Source of the DNA: Hymenolepis diminuta
Lineage: Eukaryota; Platyhelminthes; Cestoda; Cyclophyllidea; Hymenolepididae
Length of the DNA: 64,000 bases
Direction of reading: 5' to 3'
Assembly: GCA_900708905.1 (NCBI GenBank)
Contig: CAADRB010000025.1
Coordinates: 1,181,732-1,245,731 of the forward strand
Shown here: in pieces, positions 24,501 to 36,557 of the stretch
Layout: every line of letters begins with the position of its first letter
How positions within the stretch are numbered: position 1 is the first letter of the stretch
Program-made: the position numbers and the translations under genes
The notes under the pieces: model-generated
Seen by the model: only the letters and a program-made list of their open reading frames with translations
What the model was told of the DNA's origin: nothing
Databases searched by the model: none

Positions 24501-25890
24501 TGAAATACAGTTAATTGAACCAACTAATTTCAGGTCATTCAACCCTTTACTCGTAACTAGCCATTCATTTTCCAGTTTTGCTAATTTCTTGGCAAAAATA
24601 CGATTTATTAAAGTATTGAAATAAGGCTAGTGCATATTTTGTTCTTTGAAACTTTATCTACCAATTCGGTCCTTGGTTCTGTATGTTAGAAACTAGTAAT
24701 ATCTTCCAAATCATTTAAAACATTTCTTTTCTTTTTCTCTAAATGTGAACTGTGGATCAACGACTAAGATTTATCTTTTTGTCAGGCTTCTAAGCACTTG
24801 TCAAGATTAGTTCTCGCAGTTTATTGCATCGTGGGCTGAATGTCATTCCCATGCAAAATCCTCCAAGGATCAATTTATACTGGAAATAAATCGCAAAATT
24901 TTTTGAATTGTAATACAACTGGGAATCATGCGCCAATTTTCCCTTTCATAATACTTGAAGGGCTTTAATTTATATTTTTGCAGTTCTCAATAAATATTCT
25001 AGTTCTATTTTCTTCTTGAGCGTTAATAATTTCCTATTAAAATATACTTGAAAAGGTGACATTTCCCAAAAAATTGAAGGGAGAAAAAAGAATAGGCTAC
25101 GCAAATTGAACAAGACTTAAACTTCAAAAGATTACCCGTATTATTTCTACATCTTCCCTTTGAACTTTGCCGGTGGTCAACATATCTATATGCAGGTTTA
25201 TAAGGACTGACGTAGTTTTGCGGCCAGCATACCAGATGGAGTTTCACCAAAAATCAGCAGTTTGCAATATTTGCTTTAATCCTGTATTTTTAAAATTCCT
25301 TTTTTTCCTTTCCTAAACGGTATTTTGAAGTATGAAATTGTTTCAAATCATTCTGATTAATGGGTAAAATTCTGAACATTGAATTGCCCTGAAAAATAAA
25401 GATGTATTATATTGAAGTAATTTTGAATGACAATTAGCATATTGAAATTAAATCACTGCATTTAATCCCAAATTTGTCGGAAGCTTTCAGCATATGCGTT
25501 GATTTTCCAAGAAATAGGTCTTGAGAACTTTCACTTTACTGAGACCGATGAGAATTATTCTGAGGTAAACTCAATTTCGACCCTTGGATGCTTTTTGTGA
25601 ACTCAAAATTACTCCTCAGTAAAATTATAGGACATTTCATTACAGATTAGTTAGAAAATGTGATAATAACTGATCAAGTAAAGATCAAATCCGTGAGGAG
25701 GGGATGAGGGCAAGTTTGTTTTAACAACACTGTAGTATCCACACTCTCAGTATCTTGTCTATGATAAACTAACCTTAGGACATGGCTAATAGAATCAGCT
25801 TGATTCTATCCATTGTTGAGTATATTCTGCTATCTACATCATGTGTTACTATCGGATTACACTTCTGTAAACGGGAAGAAAAAAATTAAT
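21521..25890. other. Gene-less region upstream of the BMP gene
   Basis: No gene is supported. A plus-strand frame at 22667-22921 (contains KYLVEPGTELSLKFNYTY) reads like protein but starts at TTG, has no recognisable family and may be a relic. Positions 22378-22610 carry a dispersed repeat also found at 43190-43375. The remainder is AT-rich with scattered short frames. Confidence 0.45.
22378..22610 (+). repeat. Dispersed repeat, copy 1
   Basis: Two segments match the sequence at 43190-43375 in the same order. One contains ATTTTCTTCCCGTTAT, then GAAATAACGACTAAC. The other contains TTCCTGGTTGGGATATCGG, then AATCGTAAAA. The copies have diverged by many substitutions. No coding potential is seen. 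It is probably an old interspersed element. Confidence 0.45.
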
Positions 25891-25892
25891 CG

Positions 25893-27040
25893 ACATACAA
25901 AGGAGTTGACTTGCAGAAATGTTCTATTCGCATTGGTTTGAACCCATAATCGTTCATCAGTATGCTAACTGTAATGTTCGAAATACTATATATGATATAT
26001 GATCTCAACTAGGACTTTAAAAGGTGGGGGGATGCTATCTCTAAGCCCACGTCACCCAGCCCCCTAATCAACATCTTAAGATACGGTGACCTGAGAACAA
26101 TTGACCTCACCCTCCTCCCCACCCCCACACGTTGTCAAGTTCACACCCTTACTCAACACAACTACTAGTCGAGTCGTCTCCTCTCTGCACCCTACACTAC
26201 CTCGTGTTGAGTTCACAATCCGCCACAATCACCGGATGGCATTCCAGCATTGCCTCATGTCTTGAATTATATTATACCAAAATGTATCAAAATTGAGTGT
26301 CACCAAATGAACTTTCCTCAAGAATCTCAGTACTAATTTAAATAACTACTTCGTTTTCATCAGTAATCTAACGCTGTATCACCTACTAAAATGATCTAAC
26401 TTTTTATGGCGCTAGTAATTCGGGATCATTTCATCCTCCTTCCAATAAAAGTCTGCACCCACCAACTTATTTAATGATCACATTTCACATTCGTTCTGGG
26501 AGGACTTTTAGACCAGTCAATTACTCTGCAACCACAACTGTCACTCGATAGATTGGAGTACACTTTGGAATGTACTCTTAACACAAAGCTGTCATGTCAA
26601 TTTTATAAAGTAATATTCCCCCTATGTTTGGTGCTGTTTGAATGAAATAATGTGTGGTGCAAAGGATTTCAATATCACAACCCCACATTAGAAGTACAAG
26701 AGTAACTGAAGAAGGATATTAAAAGAAGGGACAATGGATGATGATCGCTCTGACCTAGATGAACTAAATGCAGTTTGAGTAGAAAATCACTTGCTTCTAT
26801 TTGGCTTCCTCATTCCGCATTTTGGATTGTAATGAAATTTCACGTTTTAATTCAACAACTAATTACTCGAATCTGATTCACAGAGCAGTGGAAAATAGAC
26901 AATAAGATGTATATAAGTAATAAATTCTGGATTACCTAGCGGTATTATTGCTTAAAGAGAGTCAGATTAATTCTTAATCGAACTCCTCCACAATCATTTT
27001 TTTTTTCAACTATACAACTGATTTGTAATTCATTATGATG
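25893..27040 (+). repeat. Long direct repeat, copy 1
   Basis: This 1.15-kb segment recurs in the same orientation at 30199-31530. From about 26250 to 26990 the two copies look base-for-base identical. The first 120 bp after 26020 carry several differences, and the outer 100 bp on each side differ more. Copy 1 lacks about 180 bp present in copy 2. The left end holds a minus-strand tRNA-like segment with a B box GGGTTCAAACC. No long open frame is present; a 14-codon frame starting MDDDRSDLDELNAV occurs in both copies. It is non-coding as far as I can see. Confidence 0.8.
25930..25985 (-). repeat. tRNA-like (SINE-type) segment in repeat copy 1
   Basis: Read on the minus strand, the segment contains AGTTAGCATACTG (weak A box) and, about 20 bases on, GGGTTCAAACC, a perfect B box of RNA polymerase III promoters. 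It does not fold into a full cloverleaf that I can see. The same segment is in copy 2 at about 30240-30295. A tRNA-derived short element is a plausible origin. Confidence 0.35.
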
Positions 27041-29155
27041 CCATAGTTTACAGCTTGAGCAGAGGATAGCCAATGAGGCACGAAACCAATTTAATTACGA
27101 CCTTGAGATATGCAAGTAGGTCAATAATATAAAAATAATGTTTCATAGAAGACAAAGAAGATATGAAAAATAAAAATGTTCTATACTAGAGTAAAATATT
27201 AATTTAATTTTTCCTCTCTGACAACATCCAAAATGAATTATTTTTGAAGGAATTGCTTTTATAATCTAATTTTATACACTTTATAGCGGAACAGAGTAAA
27301 AAATTCACTTTTAAGGCCATAACTGAGTCTATCGTGTAACTGAGTTTACGGAGTACCAATTTAAATAACTCTTTTCAATTCTGAAAAAATGTCATATTTC
27401 ATTTAATGTGACTGTTGCTACGCATGATTTGCGGTTTCAACTGCTGATAGAATTCCCCTCTGTTTTGGGCTACTAACTCCTAAGACCAGGGACGATTAAG
27501 TATCTAACCACCCCATGCTGCCGTCTGTTCCAAGTAGTTTTGCTAGACCACTAACTAAAAAAGAGGAACGTTTAGACCATAAGCTGTGTTGTAAATGTAA
27601 GGCGGAATACAAAATTCTTATAAATTCCAGAGACCCCTCAAATATGTTGAGTAAAACTTCTTATCTTACCTATAATTCCTGTTCTCTCTGTTGTCCATCT
27701 GATTACAGTAAGCTCTATTACCATATAAGGAATGGTACGTAGCTACTTATAACATCTGAGCTGTTACAATATCTCAGATTAAGAAGTCTTATATCTCAGC
27801 AAAAGTTTCTTTTCATTGTAACTTTAATAAAAGTAACCCACTTATACTTAACTTGAATAAAGAGTATTCACTAGCTTACGGCTAACCAGTAATATTGTAT
27901 TATGAAAAATTCTTTCCTCCATACAATCATACTGGCACACAATATTGAGGTCTAGCATCCGAGAATCTAACTTTATTCACAGCGTTATGTCCTAGTCAAA
28001 CTTGTTTAGACTAAAATTTTCCGCGGTGTGGAAATGTTTAATTTTTCGTGTCTTCCTCTCTCCTCCTTCCCTCCCCCCTCCGATTTCCGCTAGCATATGT
28101 TTTCTGATGATATGCCCGTGGTTTGCCATGTATCCAGTGCCTCCAATAGATTTAGTCTTGAAGATTCTGTGATAATAGATACTCACAGCATCCAGAGGAC
28201 AAATTACTGGGAATTTCTAATAATTACGATTAGGGCTCCAAAAATCTCTATTATTTTTTCATAAACATACTAAATTCACCACCCTGTTTAGTAAATTAAA
28301 TTAAATCAAATTGAGTTATAGAAGAGATACGCTATAGTGAATCACGAAAGCTATTCATTCAAAAAGAGCAAATTTAATTAATAATTTTTATTAAAGGTGG
28401 CGAGTTTTTCAACAGATTTTTTCCATGTATTTTTTCAACCATGCGCAAATTTCCATGGTCCGCTGTGTTTTTCGCTTTTATCATCTTGGGTGTGGTTTCT
28501 AATAGATATCAACTGAAAGAAAAATTGAACTGAGATTCATTAACTTGTATTATAATCTTTCATTCAGAGTTACAGGATTCGCATAAATGATAAAAAATCA
28601 TTCCCTGATGGACTTGACGGAAATTGAAATGGTTCAAGTGTATTCTAGTCAAATAAGTGGAAAATCAAAATAATTTTTACTTTTATTTGTCAGTAGAGCA
28701 TGACATTAGGATGTAGATTTCCACACTCCAAGTAGTTTTTATAAATTAGTGGGTGTATTAAAATTGAACATATTAATTGATCATCTCCATCAAATGTACT
28801 TTATCCTATTCGAATTGGCATCTTTTGTACTTTCTGAAAGCAGGTTTTACAAGTTTGAGTATGTAATTTGCATTTTCATCAGAAATCATGTGATGAGCTT
28901 TTGTTTATCAGTATTGATGTCACAAAAATAACCCATGCAACCACTTGAATCCTTTCTACTACGGCACCCTTGTCAATAAGGGGTGGAGAATGTGGCTTAT
29001 AACAACCCTCTTTAAAAAATTCTCTCGAATTGTTATTAAAATCTAATATCGCAACTCGAGCACGTAAAAATGGAACGTTTTCTAACAGTTAATATTCATA
29101 TCTCCCACTCAAACGTAAGTTATCTTTAATATATTGACCCTCTTTTACCTTGGAT
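27041..29155. other. Region between repeat copy 1 and EF-hand relic
   Basis: No firm gene. A plus-strand frame at 27515-27742 holds two cysteine clusters (LCCKCK and SCSLCC) and runs into a GT at a plausible donor, but no family is recognised. At 28441-28533 a 30-codon frame (MRKFPWSAVFFAFIILGVV at its start) looks like a bare signal peptide. Both are weak candidates. Confidence 0.35.
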
Positions 29156-29159
29156 ACCA

Positions 29160-29594
29160 GTTTGGCACAGTAAAGAGTGTTTATACATGCCGACGCGGAT
29201 GGAAATAGAACTCTAACTCGTGATGAGGTAAAAAAAATTGTCGCTCCAAGAGAGGATTTTCGTATTTTGAAATAAAAAAAAGTAAACAAATCATAGCAGA
29301 ACATCTTCAATGTTATGCATGTCGTAGATAACTTTCTTTGACCCTGGAATTTATTGGATCATCTGGATCTAATTGAAAATAGCATTATCACTTTGGGAGA
29401 AAGCAAACTCGATCTTGGAATGTCTAATCGACCAACGGAAGAGTGAGCAACTACAATTTGAACTGCCCCATTGAATTACATATTTAATTAGTAGCAACTG
29501 TTTTCTCAGATGAAAAGCATTTTTCGACGAATCGGATAAAGATCATAATGGATTAACTGACATTGAGGAAATTAAAGATTTTCTCAGGAGGTAA
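29160..29594 (+). pseudogene. Decayed group B EF-hand gene
   Basis: Three relics match the exons of the genes at 32.7-42.9 kb. About 29160-29255 preserves an EF-hand loop, DADGNRTLTRDE, preceded by an in-frame TAA. About 29345-29442 aligns with the middle exon: LDLIENSIITLGES lies where intact copies read LDLNGDGIITKGEY, so the second loop has lost its Gly and Asp ligands. Positions 29510-29594 align with the start of the last exon: the invariant Trp codon has become TGA, the loop DKDHNGLTDIEE is still readable, and a TAA follows FLRR, removing the fourth EF-hand. Intron gaps are retained, so this is a duplicated and then inactivated gene. It lies between the two copies of the long direct repeat. 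Confidence 0.75.
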
Positions 29595-30198
29595 AGCATG
29601 AAGTTAGCTGCATCAGTTTCTGAAGATTGAATAAAAGAACACAATGTGAATGACGATTTGTTACCTGGTTGGATGATGCTTTGGTCACTTTTCTTACCAG
29701 TTAAGCCAAAGAAGCATTTCAAATCTTGTTAATCCTTTTTACTCTTGTTTTGACGATTAAGCACTTTGAAAGTTCATTTGGCCTTTAACATTAACATTTT
29801 CACTGGTAGATTTTATACTTATTCTTTTGATCGTTAACTTGTTATAATGAAAAAATGTTCAGGTTACGAATTTTGCATTATTTAACTATTTCTAATTAAT
29901 CTTAAAAAAAGAATTAGATCAAATTTGACGTCAATACCGGTGTAATTTTCATATTTATTTAGTGATACTTCAATAAATTGGCGGAAAAGGAAGTTAGAAT
30001 GCTGATTAGAAATCATTCAATCAGGTAACGAATTAGAACTGTCCTTCTCTTATTTGTATGCTAGATTTTAAGAAGGAATTTATCAATTAATTTATAAAGT
30101 TCATTTCAAAACGCTATTTCAAGTAGCAAATAGTGAGTCGCCCTAAGTAAGTAGGTAATAACGTAACGGGAGAGACATAAGTCTTGAGGGAGAAAGCG

Positions 30199-31530
30199 AT
30201 ATCCAAAGGAGTTAACTTTGTAGAAATGTTCCATTCGCATAGGTTTGAACCCATAATCGTTCATCAGTATGCTAACTGTAATGTTCGAAATACTATGTAT
30301 GATATATGATCTCAAATATGACTTTAAAAGTCCTGGATATCCAAAGCAAAATGTAAAGATAAAAAGAATCACCTTATGATAGAGAATATGATAATGGACC
30401 GACTACTCCACATTTGTTGATCAAATAAATCCACTTTTTCTTAGCAAACCCGATTTACGGACAGACTTAAGAGAGTGGTCTCAGACAAATCACTGAGTGC
30501 CGTCAGTAAAAGGGTGGGGGAATGCTATCTCTAAGCCCACGTCACAGCCCCGTAATCAACATCTTAAGATACGGTAACCTGAGAATAATTGACCTCACCA
30601 TCCTCCCCACCCCCACACGTTGTCAAGTTTACACCCTTACTCAACACAACTACTAGTCGAGTCGTCTCCTCTCTGCTCCCTACACTACCTCGTGTTGAGT
30701 TCACAATCCGCCACAATCACCAGATGGCATTCCAGCATTGCCTCATGTCTTGAATTATATTATACCAAAATGTATCAAAATTGAGTGTCACCAAATGAAC
30801 TTTCCTCAAGAATCTCAGTACTAATTTAAATAACTACTTCGTTTTCATCAGTAATCTAACGCTGTATCACCTACTAAAATGATCTAACTTTTTATGGCGC
30901 TAGTAATTCGGGATCATTTCATCCTCCTTCCAATAAAAGTCTGCACCCACCAACTTATTTAATGATCACATTTCACATTCGTTCTGGGAGGACTTTTAGA
31001 CCAGTCAATTACTCTGCAACCACAACTGTCACTCGATAGATTGGAGTACACTTTGGAATGTACTCTTAACACAAAGCTGTCATGTCAATTTTATAAAGTA
31101 ATATTCCCCCTATGTTTGGTGCTGTTTGAATGAAATAATGTGTGGTGCAAAGGATTTCAATATCACAACCCCACATTAGAAGTACAAGAGTAACTGAAGA
31201 AGGATATTAAAAGAAGGGACAATGGATGATGATCGCTCTGACCTAGATGAACTAAATGCAGTTTGAGTAGAAAATCACTTGCTTCTATTTGGCTTCCTCA
31301 TTCCGCATTTTGGATTGTAATGAAATTTCACGTTTTAATTCAACAACTAATTACTCGAATCTGATTCACAGAGCAGTGGAAAATAGACAATAAGATGTAT
31401 ATAAGTAATAAATTCTGGATTACCTAGCGGTATTATTGCTTAAAGAGAGTCAGATTAATTCTTAATCGAACTCCTCCACGATCATTTTGTTGTCATCTAA
31501 CAACTGATCTGCAGTTCATTGTGACTTTTT
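30199..31530 (+). repeat. Long direct repeat, copy 2
   Basis: This is the second copy of the segment at 25893-27040, in the same orientation and 4.3 kb away. It has about 180 extra bases (about 30328-30510) flanked by the short repeat TAAAAG, as if copy 1 lost them by slippage or copy 2 gained an insertion. The body from about 30735 to 31480 appears identical to copy 1. It ends about 650 bp before the promoter region of EF-hand gene B1. Confidence 0.8.
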
Positions 31531-32180
31531 CTACGACTTTCAAGCTTGATATCTCAGTTTTCAGCTATAGCAGGTGAGAGTTCTATAATTATGATGTTTC
31601 CATTTTAATATCCCAATTCTCAAGACCTGAATATCTTAAGGTTTATTTCATGCTTTCTTCAATACCAGTTCAGTGTCCAATTTAAAATATTAACGAGAAA
31701 ATGAGTACCAATGTTTGGTGAGTAATATAATAGTACGCTCTTCAAAGAGGTTATTTTGGACAGTGATGAAATACTCAACAGGTTTTCTCAGTCTTATGCT
31801 TAAGAACTAGTAGAAAAGCTGAAATCTATACTTATTTATCTATTCAACATGATAAAGGGTGACAAATCTAGTTTTAACTCGACATTGAGATCATTATTTG
31901 AAAGGGCAGTAAATATCGTGTACGACAAGATCTGATTGCGTGCTATTGTTGCAGTCGCAATTAACCGCATACCGACTGTTTTAAAAGGGCTTAACGTTTT
32001 ACCTGCTTAAATTAGATTTAATAAATTAAAATTGATTTCAAAGTACGCTCTTCAACACTATGTGGGGTTCACAATGCTAACAAGGCTGATTGAATCACGT
32101 GCGCTAGAACAGTTTGAAAAGTGCGGTATGTAACCGGTCGCGTAGAGAACAAGCGCGGACGTGTGTGCAGAGGCCTCTTC
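31531..32180. other. Upstream flank of EF-hand gene B1
   Basis: I see nothing coding. The sequence becomes GC-richer from about 32090, leading into the likely promoter. Confidence 0.5.
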
Positions 32181-32182
32181 AA

Positions 32183-32240
32183 CCAATCAGCAATCAAGAT
32201 CCCTGCAGCCTAGCATGGTTTTGTATTTAATGACACATGA
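32183..32240 (+). promoter_or_regulatory. Likely promoter of EF-hand gene B1
   Basis: A CCAATCA box at 32183-32189 is followed about 35 bp later by a TATTTAATG stretch, within a GC-richer patch (32090-32340). The coding ATG is 530 bp downstream, directly after a splice acceptor (32704). This implies a non-coding first exon near 32250-32400 and an intron in the 5' leader. The promoter is inferred from these signals. Confidence 0.35.
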
Positions 32241-32715
32241 AAGTGAGCCATAAACCCTCTCCACTCAGCATCTTTCTGGTTCTTACCACTTTGGGCATAG
32301 CCAAGCTAATTTGGGAGCAAAGTGACAATAGAGGACTCTTCTTGAGGCTATTTGGACTGCTTAGGAGGATTGCTTAGGTGTAGCATAAAGACTTATCGGT
32401 GTAGCATCCACTACAAGTAGCACGTGTTTTACACAATATACCATTTTGACGCAAACGTCATATTAAGAACTTTCTCGAATTGCCGCGAAATTAGCCTATG
32501 AAATCCAACAATTTAGAAGAAGATAAATAGGCTGATCACCGATTATTTCACATACTGTATCTCGATAGAAATGTGTGTCTCACATCGGCCCTCGTATATT
32601 CGTATTAATTTTCAAATTCATATTGCTTTCTTTATTTTTATAAATCTCATTTCGAATTTATTGAAAAGTATATGTTTTACGTTTACTTGTATTGCTTCCT
32701 CGTAGAATTCGCGTA

Positions 32716-33437
32716 ATGCCTTCAAATCGACACCGTTATCTCAAGGCCTTTGCCATGGCAGACAAGGACAATAGTGGAACCCTAGATCGAAGTGAATTAG
32801 TTGAAGCATTGGCTGCTCAAGGAATTAAGGCCACTGAAGCTGATGTAAGTTTTAAGTATTTAAATTCTTTTCCTAATTATAGGGTTAAAAAATTAAAATG
32901 CTATATAAACAACTTTTCAAATGATAAATCAAAACAAGAGTTATATTTTAATGATTAATTTATAAGTTCAATAAATCTTTACTCACCTATATTAAAAATA
33001 CTTCGGTTTACCCAGACTGCGTTAGTATGCATTTAAAATTTCAATAAATTAATTTTTTACTAACTTTATTAGAAATTAATGGATCAACTTGATCTCAACG
33101 GAGATGGAATCATAACGAAGGGTGAATATGAAATTGCCCTTGGTATTTCTTCCCAACCATTGGAGGCGTAAGTTTTCACCATATTTTATTTGCGACATTC
33201 ATCCTCCAGTTATCCAATGGTATTTGTACTTTTAGATGGAAATCCTTATTTGATGATCTCGACAAGGACCATTCTGGAACAATTGAACTTCCAGAAATTG
33301 AAGCCTTCCTAAGGGATGCAAGCATGGAATCTTTAATTCCTATTCTTGACGACTGGGTAGCCGATTATGATATAAATAATGATGGAAAACTAAACTATAG
33401 AGAATTTCTTGGATTTATTGCCAGCCTCGAAGAATAG
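32716..33437 (+). CDS. Four-EF-hand calcium-binding protein B1 (141 aa, three coding exons)
   Basis: Exons 32716-32844, 33073-33167 and 33236-33437 (129, 95, 202 nt) join through introns of 228 and 68 nt in phases 0 and 2 to code 141 aa. Four intact loops lie at residues 16-27 (DKDNSGTLDRSE), 50-61 (DLNGDGIITKGE), 84-95 (DKDHSGTIELPE) and 120-131 (DINNDGKLNYRE). The chosen ATG lies 12 nt after a TCGTAG acceptor; an in-frame CTC/TTG stretch upstream is intronic. There is no signal peptide or membrane segment. AATAAA at 33516-33521 lies 79 bp past the stop. Two close paralogues follow downstream in the same orientation. A cytosolic calcium buffer or sensor is likely; nothing in the sequence fixes its target. 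Confidence 0.9.
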
Positions 33438-33529
33438 TTTTTTAGACGATTTGCGCACATGAGTCTTTTTTATTTTTATTACGCCATTTGTTATAGTTTG
33501 TATATTCCCTTTTTTAATAAATTATTTTG

Positions 33530-35780
33530 ATGTCAGCTACTTTAATTCCTTTAATTTGGGGCAGGGGGAGAGGGAGGGGAGAGAGGGACTGTGTACCGTT
33601 TATAATGTACGAAAACCAACTTCAAATTAAGTTGCTGACACCGTTTTCTATTTCATTGGCAAAAAATGTTTATTTAATGCGCGATTATTATTAGTGTTAT
33701 TGCCCTCAGTAATAGAATTTTCTGTGGGAGGCAAGTGGCAGTTAGCCCAATAAACGACCATGGGAAGGGGTTTAAAGGAATCCTCAGAACAAGGAAAAAG
33801 ATTGGTTTTAAAATTGAGCATTTGTGGATTTGAGCAAAAAAAATATTTTTTTAAAATATAATGCTTCTGTATCAAATAGACCTATATTTAACTCCCACTT
33901 TTTCCAAACTCTAAAATTAGTTTGGCTTTTCATTACTTGCGAGATCAGCCTATCGGCTCTCTAGGTGTGTAATCTGGTTGTGCTTCTGCACTTTTAATCC
34001 TAAAATAACTTGCAATATGTGATGCAAGTTTCTTTGAGCTACAGGAATCTAAACCACGATTAGGGCAAAATTAATTAGATGCTATCTAAAGTATGAACTA
34101 TCTATCTAAAAATTAGATGAAGGTATTAGATAATTTTAAAATTTTGACTCAATTCTCAAATTGTGAAAGGGTAATCTCGATGTGGCCTTTTTAATTAATC
34201 AAGTGTCTTCGTTTTATTGGAATATTTTGCTACAAATGTGGAGATTTTTAATCGCGGCAAGACGAGGGAATCTGATAGAACTTGGGAAAGCTTTCAATAC
34301 ATATATATAAACAGTATTTTATATTCCTTTTTCGGCGTTCTAAAATTCTAGTTTTTTAATTGGATCCACGAGTGAATTTGCATGCGCAACAACCGGAGCT
34401 CAGTAACCATTGGTTTTACTTAAGTGCTTGGTTGAACGTTTTACTATTCAATTTTTTTAATATCCAAAATTATAATGGAATCATTCTAACACGATAGTGG
34501 CATAGCGGAACTCAGTAGAGCTTACTTAACCAGATATTGGTCAATAAAGACTGCATTTACATAATGTAATATTTGGGAAATAAACTATTAAAACTTTTGG
34601 CTTCAGTAATTTGCTAAGTTATATTCAGTATTTCCAGTTTTCTAGCGGGTTAAGTAGGTAAAAGTGTAGTTTAGATTACAAGAATAAATTACACGTTTCA
34701 CATTTATATAATTATGCTTAACAGGAAAATACCACGAGTGAAGAGGGCAATCATGTGATTATTTTATTGTTAAATAGTAATGAAGTTTGTTCATTAAATG
34801 CGATACTTTCGTTTGCATTCTCCCGGTTTCCCAGAGGCGGAATTTGACCTCATAGGTATATTTCACTTTGATCAAAGTATATTTGATGTGAGGAGACGAA
34901 AATGTTATTTAAAGAGATGACTAATATTATTTTTATATTTATTAAGATATAACTACCATTCAAGATTGGTGTACATTATGCCGTTTGAGCTGGAATTTTT
35001 TATCTATGATCTGCTCTTTTCTATGGAATACCGTACCCGACGCTTAAATGCCCGAAGAAATTACACTGTCTACAAATACAATCCAACAGCAGCATAATAC
35101 AAAGGGGCTTACATCACTATTACATAACAAGACGCACGCTTTTTAATTCGATTGGTTGATTTATGGAAAAAAGTACCTATGGAGACATCAAAGAGCAACT
35201 GTAAATCCTGGGTATAACTAAAAATAATCGTAATTTTCAAGCCAAACAAATAATCATAAATAAGAAGAATTAAAAACCACCTCAGTCTTATAAAAACTGC
35301 CCAAAATCATTGCTCATATTTTTAAGGATTTTATGCTTCCTATTGGCACCTAAATCTTAAGGGAAGTAAAGTAACGTCCTCTTTAAATGATAATTGATTT
35401 CAAAATTTCTAATAGTAGGACGAATAATGATGCAATAATAATACAATGTTAAGTATATTTACAAAGGTCTCGATTTATTTCCTCCATAAGCATACTCTGG
35501 AATCATCCGACGTATCAGTCGGTTTTTGTAGCACTTGAACTGTGTTCACATGCAGTGTCAGGCGTATAGTTATTACAAGAGCCGACGTCGCTATTGTATG
35601 CCATCGGCAGTCCCTGAAATTCCGCTAAAGTTTATACGCTAACAGCCCTACCGTGAGTTTTTCCACTCCAAAAGGTTAGTCTAGCCTCTTTGTTAGGGAA
35701 AAAGGTGATTATTTTTGCGAATTTTGAAAATAACTATATTTTAGATAGTTATTTAACTTAGCGTAAATTAAAGTATTCTA
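33530..35780. other. Intergenic region between B1 and pseudogene
   Basis: No gene supported. There is a short G/A-rich tract at 33560-33590, and the rest is AT-rich with only chance open frames. Confidence 0.5.
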
Positions 35781-35789
35781 GGTTTTAAA

Positions 35790-36557
35790 ATGTCGGGAAA
35801 TAGTCACCACTATTTAAAGGCCTTCAAGTGGCGTCTCGGATAGACAGAAATTAATAGAAGTTCTTGTTTCTCAATGTGTAAATGCATTTGAAGTTGATGT
35901 AGATTCATCGCAATGTTCACAACTGAAAATTTTTTATGGAGAATAGAACTTGTCAATTTAAGCATTGCGTTCAAAAAAATTTCAATTGAATTCATTCAGT
36001 AAATGAAACTGAATTTCGTTAAGATATAACTAAATCTTTTCAAGGTAATTGCTTTACTACTTAAATGGTATCCGTATCGTTTAATAAATTTATTTTGAAG
36101 ATTCAGATTTCGATTATCTAATTTCTTTTTAAGAAAGAAATGGAGCAGACTGATTTAAATGGTAATGGAATAATCCATCTAGGGGAATATAAAATTGCGT
36201 CAGGAATCCCAACTCAGCCAATCGAAGCGTAAGTCCAATTTTATGTTTTTCCTAATCTTTGTATTAAACGTGCTATAAATGGATTTTACTCTTCTAGATG
36301 GAAGAAATTATTTGATGAACTGGATCGTCGAAGTAGCAGAATTAAAGCATTTCCCAAGAGAATCAAACATGAAATCGTTGGTCCCAGTTTTGGATGACTG
36401 GAACGCTGACTACGACATTAATCAGGATAGAAAACTTAATTATAAGGAATTTCTTGGATTTATTATTGATCTTGATGAATTAGCCGAATCCATCTTCATC
36501 AATTATGAATTTTGTTCGAAACCCTTTTCACTCATTTATCAAATCTTACTTATTTGA
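35790..36557 (+). pseudogene. Broken group B EF-hand gene
   Basis: The three-exon layout of the neighbours is still visible: 35790-35898, 36134-36228 (exactly 95 nt, open) and 36298-36557, with splice signals intact. Exon 1 starts MSGNSHHYLKAF like its neighbours. It then lacks the coding bases for the first loop (about 20 nt shorter than 129), shifting the frame into an early TAG. In exon 3 the frame changes inside the third loop: LFDELDRRSS is in one frame, while ELKHFPRESN and the fourth loop DINQDRKLNYKE are in another. The usual stop is lost, so the last frame runs on to 36557. The fourth loop also has Arg where Gly is normal. Transcription remains possible, but a working four-EF-hand protein is not. 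Confidence 0.8.

Noticed and set aside
32692..32715. Upstream in-frame start for EF-hand gene B1
   Set aside because: The extra codons lie before a good splice acceptor (TCGTAG at 32699-32704) and have no counterpart in B2 or B3, so the ATG at 32716 was kept.
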